The translations under genes and the position numbers were made by a program. DNA of 64,000 nucleotides. It comes from Chrysaora quinquecirrha (Eukaryota; Cnidaria; Scyphozoa; Semaeostomeae; Pelagiidae). The notes beneath the pieces are model-generated. The model saw nothing but the letters and a program-made list of their open reading frames with translations. It ran no database searches and was not told where the DNA came from. Below are positions 51,501-60,113 of this stretch, piece after piece. Position 1 is the first letter of the stretch. Each line of letters starts with the position of its first letter. The stretch covers positions 1,040,510 to 1,104,509 of the forward strand of contig JACTAT010000042.1 of the NCBI GenBank assembly GCA_014526335.1, written 5' to 3'.

Positions 51501-53958
51501 GCTTTGAGCGTATGCGCTTAGCATAGATCTTTTATTAAAGACCGTTCAGCTCTTATAACATATGTTTAAACCCAATGATTTCTGCTAAGTCCCATGCGCT
51601 AGTTAAGTGTTTGCTCTGGGGCCCAGCTTTGTAAATTGGCTTTGAGCATAAGCGCTTAGCATAGCTCTATTATCAATGACCTTTCAGCTCTTATAACATA
51701 TAATTCAACCCAATGATTTCTGCTACTTCCTATGCGGTAGTTAAGTGCTTGCTAAGGGGGCCCAGCTTTGTAAAGTTGCCTTGAGCGTAAGCGATTAGCA
51801 TAGCACTATTATAAATGACCTTTCAGCTCTTATAACATATATTTCAACCCAATGATTTCTGCTACGTCCCATGCGCTAGTTAAGTGTTTGTTATGGGGGC
51901 CCAGCTTTGTAAAATGGCTTTGAGCGTAAGGGCTTAGCATAGTTCTATTATCAATGACCTTTCAGCTCTTATAAATTATGTTTTAACCCAATGATTTCTG
52001 CTACGTCCTATGCGCTAGTTAAGTGTTTGCTATGGGGTCCCAGCTTTGTAAATTGGCTTTGAGCGTAAGGGCTTAGCATAGCTCTATTATCAATGACCTT
52101 TCAGCTCTTAAAACATATAATTCAACCCAATGATTTCTGCTACATCCTATGCGCTAGTTAAGTGTTTGCTAAGGGGGCCCAGCTTTGTAAAGTTGCTTTG
52201 AGCGTAAGCACTTAGCATAGCACTATTATAAATTACCTTTCAGATCTTATAACATATATTTCAACCCAATGATTTCTGCTACGTCCATGCGCTAGTTAAG
52301 TGTTTGCTATGGGGACCAAGCTTTGTAAAGTGGCTTTGAGCGTAAGGGCTTAGCATAGCTCTATTATCAATGACCTTTCAGCTCTTATAACATATATTTC
52401 AACCCAATGATTTCTGCTACGTCCTATGCGCTAGTTAGTGTTTGCTATGGGGGCCCAGCTTTGTAAAGTGGCTTTGAGCGTAAGGGCTCAGCATAGCTCT
52501 ATTATCAATGACCTTTCAGCTCTTATAACATATATTTCAACCCAATGATTTCTGCTACGTCCCGTGCGCTAGTTAGTGTTTGCTATGGGGGCCAAGCTTT
52601 GTAAAGTGGCTTTGAGCGTAAACTCTTAGCATAGCTCTATTATCAATGACCTTTCAGCTCTTATAACATATATTTCAACCCAATGATTTCTTCTTAGTCC
52701 CGTGCGCTAGTTAAGTGTTTGCTATGGGGGCCCAGCTTTGTAAATTGGCTTTGAGCGTAAGGGCTTAGCATAGCTCTATTATCAATGACCTTTCAGCTCT
52801 TAAAACATATAATTCAACCCAATGATTTCTGCTACATCCTATGCGCTAGTTAAGTGTTTGCTAAGGGGGCCCAGCTTTGTAAAGTTGCTTTGAGCGTAAG
52901 CGCTTAGCATAGCACTATTATAAATTACCTTTCAGATCTTATAACATATATTTCAACCCAATGATTTCTGCTACGTCCCATGCGCTAGTTAAGTGTTTGC
53001 TATGGGGACCAAGCTTTGTAAAGTGGCTTTGAGCGTAAGGGCTTAGCATAGCTCTATTATCAATGATCTTTCAGCTCTTATAACATATATTTCAACCCAA
53101 TGATTTCTGCTTAGTCCCGTGCGCTAGTTAAGTGTTTGCTATGGGGGCCAAGCTTTGTAAAGTGGCTTTGAGCATAAGCGCTAAGCATAGCCCCATTATC
53201 AATGACCGTTCAGCTCTTATAACATATATTTCAACCCAATGATTTCTGCTTAGTCCCGTGCGCTAGTTAAGTGTTTGCTATGGGGGCCAAGCTTTGTAAA
53301 GTGGCTTTGAGCGTAACCGCTTAGCATAGCTCTATTATCAATGACCTTTCAGCTCTTATAACATATATTTCAACCCAATGATTTCTGCTACGTCCCGTGC
53401 GCTAGTTAGTGTTTGCTATGGGGGCGAAGCTTTGTAAAGTGGCTTTGAGCGTAACCGCTTAGCATAGCTCTATTATCAATGACCTTTCAGCTCTTATAAC
53501 ATATATTTCAACCCAATGATTTCTGCTTAGTCCCGTGCGCTAGTTAAGTGTTTGCTATGGGGGCGAAGCTTTGTAAAGTGGCTTTGAGCGTAACCGCTTA
53601 GCATAGCTCTATTATCAATGACCTTTCAGCTCTTATAACATATATTTCAACCCAATGATTTCTGCTTAGTCCCGTGCGCTAGTTAGTGTTTGCTATGGGG
53701 GCCAAGCTTTGTAAAATGGCTTTGAGCATAAGCGCTTATCATAGCTCTATTATCAAAGACTTTTCAGCTCTTATAACATGTACTTCAACCCAATGATTTC
53801 TGCTACGTCCCGTGCGCTAGTTAAGTGTTTGCTATGGGGGCCCAGCTTTGTAAAGTGGCTTTGAGCGTAACCGCTTAGCATAGCTCTATTATCAAAGACT
53901 TTTCAGCTCTTATAACATGTATTTCAACCCAATGATTTCTGCAAAGTCTCGTGCGCTA
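48581..53958. repeat. Satellite C array 2, left part, 138-bp monomer
   Basis: About 39 units of satellite C, more varied than array 1. Recognisable subtypes recur, for example GCTAAGGGGGCCCAGC with ATAGCACTATTATAAATTACC near 51061, 52170 and 52860. Closely related units also occur at 25700-25860, directly left of the copia element, so array types are shared across the satellite B block between them. Ends at the MITE. Confidence 0.97.
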
Positions 53959-54184
53959 CAATCTTGGACAAAATATTATGAGACAAATTTTGCTTTGAGA
54001 GTGCCTCTGCCCCCCCTCCCCCTGATTCAATGTTGTGCTTATAAAAAGTTGTCTCGTCGTCACTTTCTTGGTGTTCCATGTTGTTTTCAACAATTTGCAA
54101 CATTGAAAAAAAGGGGGGAAGGGGGCGAAAATGTAGAAAAATGTAGAAAAATCCAATTTGTCTCATAATTTATGTCCATGATTG
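53959..54184. mobile_element. MITE with TA target duplication (Tc1/mariner-like), 226 bp
   Basis: A satellite C unit is split exactly at GTGCGCTA/TAGTTAGTG, where uninterrupted units read GTGCGCTAGTTAGTG. The TA is therefore duplicated (53957-53958 and 54185-54186). The insert starts CAATCTTGGACAAAATATTA and its other end, reverse-complemented, starts CAATCATGGACATAAATTAT; both continue with TGAGACAAATT, giving terminal inverted repeats of about 30 bp. Inside, a C-rich run followed by CAATGTTG on the left faces CAACATTG followed by a G-rich run on the right, so the element is partly palindromic. No transposase is encoded; the short ORFs across it are chance. TA duplication and TIRs indicate the Tc1/mariner group. 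Confidence 0.9.
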
Positions 54185-55085
54185 TAGTTAGTGTTTGCTA
54201 TGGGTGCCCAGCTTTGTAAAATGGCTTTGAGCGTAAGCGGTTAGCATAGCTCTATTATCAATGACCTTTCAGCTCTTATAACATACATTTAAACACAGTG
54301 ACTTCTGCAAAGTCTCGTGCGCTAGTTAGTGTTTGCTATGGGTGCCAAGCTTTGTAAAGTGGCTTTGAGCGTAATGGCTTAGCATAGCTCTATTATCAAT
54401 AACCTTTCAGCTCTTATAAATTATGTTTTAACCCAATGATTTCTGCTACGTCCTATGCGCTAGTTAAGTCCTTGCTATGGGGGCCCAGCTTTGTAAAATG
54501 GCTTTGAGCGTAAACGCTTAGCATAGTTCTATTATCAATGCCCTTTCAGCTCTTATAACATATATTTCAACCAAATGATTTCTGCTACGTCCCGTGCGCT
54601 AGTTAGTGTTTGCTATGGGGGCCAAGCTTTGTAAAGTGGCTTTGAGCGTAAGCGCTTAGCATAGCTCTATTATCAAAGTCCTTTCAGCTCTTATAACATA
54701 TATTTCAACCCACAGATTTCTGCTACGTCCCGTGCGCTAGTTAGTGTTTACTATGGGGGCCCAGCTTTGTAAAATTGCTTTGAGCGTAAGCGCTTAGCAT
54801 AGCTCTATTATCAAAGACCATTCAGCTCGTATAACATACATTTCAACCCAATGACTTCTGCAACGTCTCGTGCGCTAGTTAGTGTTTGCTATGGGTGCCC
54901 AGCTTTGTAAAATGGCTTTGAGCGTAAGCATTTAGCATAGCTCTATTATCAATGACCTTTCAGCTCTTATAACATATATTTCAACCCAATGATTTCTGCT
55001 ACGTCCCGTGCGCTAGTTAGTGTTTACTATGGGGGCCCAGCTTTGTAAAATGGCTTTGAGCGTAAGCCCTATGCATATCTCTATT
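54185..55085. repeat. Satellite C array 2, right part
   Basis: About six and a half further 138-bp units after the MITE, starting with the second half of the unit the MITE split. The last recognisable full unit ends near GAGCGTAAGCCC at about 55070. Confidence 0.96.
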
Positions 55086-55400
55086 ACCAAAATCTTTCTA
55101 ATCCCTTGTTCTCTGCCAAGTTCCGTGCGATTATTTGCTACAAGGTTGAGCAAAGACCTTAAGGTTCCTAAGAATGGCCTTAAGCTTAGCCCTTAGCACT
55201 TAGCATTGATTTATCATCAAAGCCCTTTGCGCTATTTGAACTTAAATTTTGACCAAATATTTTCTACGAAGTTCCGTTCGTTAGTTTCTTATTTCCTAGG
55301 GAGGTCTAGCTTCTAAAAATTGCATTAAGCGTGACCCAGTAGCATAGATATATTATCAGCAATGCGCTTTGCGTTATTTGTACATCAATTTCATCCAGAC
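55086..55400. repeat. Decayed satellite C monomers at the array edge
   Basis: Satellite words persist with heavy divergence: AAGTTCCGTGCGATTA, AAGACCTTAAGG, TAGCACTTAGCATTGAT, GAAGTTCCGTTCGTTAG and TAGCATAGATATATTATCA keep the order and rough spacing of the 138-bp unit for about two more copies. Edge monomers of satellite arrays are expected to decay because they escape unequal exchange. Confidence 0.75.
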
Positions 55401-55882
55401 TTTTATTGCCATGGTACTTGCACGAGTTGTTATCTTGTAGGGACCCCTCTCCGTAAGAAGGCGATCTTACTCTATAGCCAATGTAATTTAAGTTATTTGA
55501 GTTTACAACTATATTATCTTATCTTTATAAAACTAATATATTCCTATCACTAGAAAGCGGTAGTGATTCATTTGAACAGATAAGCACTCAAACTTAGATT
55601 AGTATTTGGTTAGTGTAGGGAGAACGACGTATCTAAAATCAAGCCAGTCAATGAAAATAAAAGTGAATTCAAAAGTTAGTAAATGAATGAATGCCTTTTT
55701 CTTTTGCTCAATTTAGTCTTTCTCATTGATCTAACTTATCTGCAAGCTGTCTTGAGCTGAGTCTTTTGCATAAATGCTTGAGCTCCATTGTTTCTTTGAA
55801 CAAGGCATACGCCATATCTTCTCTTAAAGTGACTTTGGTGTATATAGTCGCTAAACACAGCTGCAATTTTCAAATTTTCTTC
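55401..55882. other. AT-rich spacer, nothing recognised
   Basis: About 480 bp between the decayed satellite edge and the recombinase pseudogene. No repeat, RNA gene or coding similarity stands out. It may include the 3' flank of the recombinase gene. Confidence 0.6.
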
Positions 55883-57745
55883 TTAGGTATAACAGTAGCG
55901 GTTGGCTGTGGACTGGCTTGTCATGTCTGTTGACTCAGCTTCAACAGAATCTTCCAATGCATTTGACTTCTTGTCTTCTAGGGGTATCTCCGTGCAGTGA
56001 TACATTCTATCGATGCGATCTGCAGCAGTGTCGCATTCTACTGGCAAGGCTGGTGCTTCGGGTTGCTTTGAGTCTATGAGGTACCTTACTTTGAAGTAAG
56101 CGAAGCGCTCATTTCCCTTCAAGAAGATGTGGTTAATTGAAGCCTCTCTTACTTCTGCCATTGTTATATGCCCATTTTTTATGTGTTCAGCAAATATTTC
56201 TTCCATAGTTCCTTTATCAGAATTTTATATTGACTGTTGCTCTTTAGGCTCTCCTGCAGTGCTTTTTGCAGAAATTCTGATGTTTTGGCGGACTTTTTTA
56301 GCTTATCTTCAATATAATAAGTATTTTCAGCCGTTTTTATTGCATGGTTCATGTGGGCAGCCAGATCAGCCTTTCTTTCGGGATGCGAACTGTGCACTAT
56401 GGACACGCATGACTTCCGCATCAAAGAAGCATTCATTGGCTTTCCCGTGGCACTTTTCCAGAATGAGCAAATTGAGTCACAAATTGCAGATGAATCCATC
56501 GTAGATCCAGTGTACCTCACGAAAATGTATCGAGTTGCGATTTTCGTTATTCGAACTTTTATCACATCACGCATCTTTGTAATGATAATATTCAAGTAAT
56601 TGAATAAAATCACTGGAAACACATGATTTAAGCGTCTTATGGTGAACTACAGTCATGACCATGGAATCTCCATCCCGTCTTGCAGATTCAACACCGCGTA
56701 TCGTCAAGCCAGCGATTGCACCGCCTCTTGGTCCGTTACAAATCAGCAGCGATGTAATTAAATAGTCCCTGACACAATAAAACTCAGATTTGGGGAAAGG
56801 TCCAGAAGATCCCATGAGATTTGATAAGATTTTGATTGCTCTGCGAACAGGCTCTGACTTGTCAAACAGCTGAAAGTCTTCTGGGGTGGCGAGCTTATGC
56901 AGGTCTTCTTCTTTCTTTTCCCACTTTATATTTATTACACTTTTTGTGATTGCCTTTGACCAATACTTGACATTGGACCTTGCCTTCAGGATCTTTTGTA
57001 CTTCAATGTCAAACATTGAAGAGTGGTCGATTGCAAAACTGCAGAAATGAATAATTGTATGCAAATACGCCTTAAAAGTCCCTGGCTTTTTCTCTTTTCG
57101 AAATTTACTGAGCCATTTTTCATTTAGTTCTGTTGTGTTGAATATAAAAAGAACATTTTCTTCTTGCGAGCCAGCATAACTAATTATTCTTTTTAATTGG
57201 GAAACATGAAGAGAAGCATCTCTCTCTTTTTTCGATCCACCATCAATTGACCTCAGTCATGTCGTGCATGCATGAAATATTGTTTATCAGAAAAAGAGTC
57301 AGCCAGATTATCTTCTTCTATCCTCGTACTCGCTTGGAATGCTCGACTCCATTTCATACTTTTGTTCTTCAGCAGACTTGTCAATTGCTACTTGTCATTG
57401 GTATTTTGAGGATGCTTTCTTTGCCCAATGTGTCTTTGCTGACAGTTCCTCAGGTCCAAAAAGAACAGTTTCTTTAAATATCTTGGAAGCAAATAACATC
57501 ATGTTCAAATTCTCTCTGTCCTTTATGCGGTGCGTTTGAGACAGATGGTTCCTTAGTCTTTGCACAACGGCTTGGCATGTACTTATTGGGCATATTCTCT
57601 TCGTATAATTTTTCTTTATGCCTCCCTCTTTTATGGCTCTTTGCTTTCGGAGACTGAATCGTCCTCTCGCAACCTTAGCTTCATCGTTCTCCCAGTCATG
57701 GACCTTGGTTAAATGTCTAATCAAGTCGACAATTTTCTTTTCGGT
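55883..57745 (-). pseudogene. Crypton-like tyrosine recombinase with N-terminal zinc fingers, broken and truncated by the BEL element
   Basis: Read on the minus strand from the BEL LTR. It opens in mid zinc finger (VDLIRHLTKVH, the two His of a C2H2 finger whose Cys pair would lie beyond the insertion), then a second finger-like motif CPISTCQAVVQRLRNHLSQTH, an acidic linker, a core-binding-like domain (KPGTFKAYL) and the catalytic domain. I see the first catalytic Arg in NGPRGGAIAGLT (56726-56728), a Lys in HHKTLK, an Arg in LMRKSCVS, a His in MNHAIKTAE (56344-56346) and Tyr in NTYY (56314-56319), in the order of tyrosine recombinases. An in-frame TGA (57395-57397) and frame changes near 57315, 57255, 56600 and 56200 disable it. 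Open pieces are 57395-57724, 56567-57064, 56179-56622 and 55883-56206. Whether it was a transposon gene or a domesticated host gene cannot be told. Confidence 0.66.
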
Positions 57746-57995
57746 TGTGAACTAAGCTCAACATGTTCTTTGGCTCACTGTGATCACACTTTGATCACAT
57801 GTTTCATGTTGGCTTAGGTCATAGTACACTTCCCAGGGGGCTCGGCCCAGACTTCTGCAAGCACGTGTTGCAAGTGATTAAACTTGCTTCGAGCTTCGAT
57901 AGTTATGATAGAAAATGATGATGATGAATTAAAAGCATAATTCTCTCTCTCTCTCTCTCTCTCTCTCGTACTTGCCTAAAGCCCAAGACACAACA
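57746..57995 (+). repeat. BEL/Pao 5' LTR (about 250 bp)
   Basis: Starts TGTGAACTAAGCTC, matched at 63931, and ends ACACAACA just before the primer-binding site. It contains a doubled TGATCACA word (57781-57799) and a (TC)n run of about 26 bp at 57942-57967. The exact left base is uncertain: the 3' LTR could start five bases earlier as TGTGT, where the 5' copy reads TCGGT. Confidence 0.9.
57942..57967. repeat. (TC)n microsatellite inside the BEL 5' LTR
   Basis: An uninterrupted TC dinucleotide run in the 3' part of the LTR, shortly before the primer-binding site. A pyrimidine run here could influence transcription or RNA structure; that is speculation. Confidence 0.95.
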
Positions 57996-57997
57996 TT

Positions 57998-58015
57998 TGG
58001 CGCCCAACGTGGGGC
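57998..58015 (+). other. BEL primer-binding site for tRNA-Lys(CUU)
   Basis: TGGCGCCCAACGTGGGGC is the exact 18-base complement of the 3' end (GTTGGGCGCCA and the bases before it) of animal tRNA-Lys with anticodon CUU, the same primer class used by spumaviruses and several simple retroviruses. It begins two bases after the LTR. It lies within the loop of a perfect 10-bp inverted repeat (57971-57980 with 58017-58026). Confidence 0.9.
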
Positions 58016-58055
58016 GTTTAGGCAAGAAATTTGTTCTCTGTAAATTGGTTTTAAC

Positions 58056-60113
58056 ATGTCTCAAGAAGAAGACCTGCAAAGGCAAAAGGCCTTACGTGGC
58101 GGGAACCGATCTGTGGTCACAAAACTCGTGAAAGAAGTTGGTGCCATTACTCAAAACAGCAACAGCTCAACAGCAGACGACAATGCACGACTCAATTCTA
58201 TCGAAAAATCTCTGGAGGATAAGCTGAAATTGTTGAAATTGATCGACGAGAAGATTATCTCCAGCTGTCCGATGGCCGAGTTGGAAAAAGAAATTGAGGA
58301 AACCGCAGACTGGGAAGTTAAAATTAACGAAAGCCTGGCAAAGATCAAGGAATTCTACAAAGGGGCATACAACTCTCCTCCTCACTCCTCGCCTTCTACA
58401 AACGTTCTCAATGCAGTGATTCCTCCTCAAGGTGCTGCTGCTGATGCTCGTGATGGAGTTCCTTCACCGACAGTCACTCCTCATGATCATGCTGATTCTC
58501 GTAGTGGAATTCCTTCACTGGCAAGGATGGTCGGTTTGAATGTTTCCGCTTCACCTTTTCGACCACTGACAAGCCTCACCTCGCCCCATGGGGGCAGTTC
58601 TCAGTCACATGCTCAGTCGTCATTTCAGCAAGGAATAAGACTGCCCAAGATTACGTTGCAAAAGTTCGATGGCAACGTTATGAAATTTCACTCCTTTTGG
58701 CAAGCCTTTGAGAGTGCTGTACACAATAACCCTGCGGTCTCGAATGTAAACAAGCTAAACTACCTGTTTAGTCTTTTGGAAGGCAAGGCTCATCGTGCAG
58801 TTGAAGGCCTAGATTTACGAGCTGAAAACTATGAAAATGCTGTTCAAATTCTTCAAACCCGGTTTGGGAAAAGGCAGCAAATTGTAAATGCCCACATGCA
58901 AGCTCTTCTAAAACTCCAGAACAGCCCAAATGAAGGTACAGAGCAACTGAGGAAAATGTTTGACAATATAACCACTCACGTTCGTGGTTTAGAGTCTCTT
59001 GGAACACCTCCTGAAAGTTATGGAAATCTGCTCATCCCCATATTGATGTCAAAAATGCCAAAGGAGATAACCCTTCAAGTTGCTCGAAAAACAGCTGATG
59101 AACACTGGGATATCAATGAAATACTTGAGATAATTAGACAGGAACTTGAAGCAATTGAAATTAGTGCCACCATCGCCACTACCAAGCGGATAGATAAACC
59201 TCAGCCAGTAAAATTGCCTTCTGGTACAACTCAGTCATTTGTTGCAAGTGGTGAAAATAAACTTTCCCAGATAACATGTTACTTTTGCAAAGGCCAGCAT
59301 TATTCCTACAATTGCCAGAAGATTACTAATGTAAAAGAAAGAAAGGATTTGCTCTTGAAAGCTAAGCGCTGCTTTAAATGTTTGGGAATTGGACATTTTC
59401 TGAAGGATTGTAAGAGCAATCGAAATTGTATTCACTGCAAAGGCAGACACCATCAGTCTATTTGTACAAGGAAACATGAGCCCAAAGAGCAGGAATCAGT
59501 TGAAAGAAAAGCATTAGAAAGTGAAAATAACATCGTCACAGCTACTGCCAAGAAGAATGGTTCAGTGATGTTACAGACTGCAACAGCTTATGTTTATGGT
59601 AACAGTAAGGAAGACAAGGCAGAAGTCAGAATTCTCTTTGATAATGGAAGCACCCAGTCATATGTAACTGAAGAACTCAGAAGTAAGCTTGGGCTGGAGA
59701 CCGAACAGGAAGATGAGACTTTGAATCTTAACACCTTTGGTTCAAGCAGATATCGTAAGCTTAAATGTGATAGAGTAAAGTTACACCTAGAATTGGATAA
59801 TGGGGAAGATATTGCTTTATCAGCACTTACCCAAAGGGTAATTTGTTCTCCACTAAGCTCGTGTATAAGTCTGGCGGAATATCCTCACTTACGCAGCCTT
59901 AAGCTAGCAGATCGCAGCGTCGCAGGCCAGCAGCGCATAGATATTTTAATCGGTGCAGATTTTTACTTTGACATTGTCACAGGTGAAGTTCAAAAGGGGT
60001 GTTTGGTCCAACGGCTATGCAGAGTAAATTGGGTTGGTTATTATCAGGGCCTATCTCTGATAAAACTGATAATAATAATCAATCATTTAATGTTGCTTCT
60101 CATCTTGTTATAG
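58056..60113 (+). CDS. BEL/Pao Gag and aspartic protease (first frame of the polyprotein)
   Basis: The Met at 58056 is the first ATG after the primer-binding site and opens the frame. Residues 1-110 include a helical, probably coiled-coil region (SIEKSLEDKLKLLKLIDEK); a Pro/Ser-rich linker follows. A BEL-type Gag (DUF1759-like) starts near residue 200 at LQKFDGN and runs to about 365. Three zinc knuckles follow at residues 408 (CYFCKGQHYSYNC), 439 (CFKCLGIGHFLKDC) and 458 (CIHCKGRHHQSIC). The DUF1758-type protease has its active site at Asp529 in ILFDNGSTQSYV; an Asn stands where Ser or Thr is usual. The homologous part ends near 59999; the last 35 or so residues are out-of-frame reading past a G4 run. 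Role: RNA packaging, particle assembly and polyprotein cleavage. Confidence 0.92.
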   Translation: MSQEEDLQRQKALRGGNRSVVTKLVKEVGAITQNSNSSTADDNARLNSIEKSLEDKLKLLKLIDEKIISSCPMAELEKEIEETADWEVKINESLAKIKEFYKGAYNSPPHSSPSTNVLNAVIPPQGAAADARDGVPSPTVTPHDHADSRSGIPSLARMVGLNVSASPFRPLTSLTSPHGGSSQSHAQSSFQQGIRLPKITLQKFDGNVMKFHSFWQAFESAVHNNPAVSNVNKLNYLFSLLEGKAHRAVEGLDLRAENYENAVQILQTRFGKRQQIVNAHMQALLKLQNSPNEGTEQLRKMFDNITTHVRGLESLGTPPESYGNLLIPILMSKMPKEITLQVARKTADEHWDINEILEIIRQELEAIEISATIATTKRIDKPQPVKLPSGTTQSFVASGENKLSQITCYFCKGQHYSYNCQKITNVKERKDLLLKAKRCFKCLGIGHFLKDCKSNRNCIHCKGRHHQSICTRKHEPKEQESVERKALESENNIVTATAKKNGSVMLQTATAYVYGNSKEDKAEVRILFDNGSTQSYVTEELRSKLGLETEQEDETLNLNTFGSSRYRKLKCDRVKLHLELDNGEDIALSALTQRVICSPLSSCISLAEYPHLRSLKLADRSVAGQQRIDILIGADFYFDIVTGEVQKGCLVQRLCRVNWVGYYQGLSLIKLIIIINHLMLLLILL

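Noticed and set aside
53917..54168. ORFs of 66-83 codons across the MITE
   Set aside because: They start in satellite C or inside the MITE and run through its TIRs and homopolymer runs; no transposase motif.
1..55085. CRISPR array, because of regular repeats
   Set aside because: Units are 104 or 138 bp, directly head to tail with no unique spacers, in a eukaryotic setting with retrotransposons.
56127..57539. Plus-strand ORFs over the recombinase region
   Set aside because: Antisense shadows; only the minus strand shows the ordered recombinase motifs.
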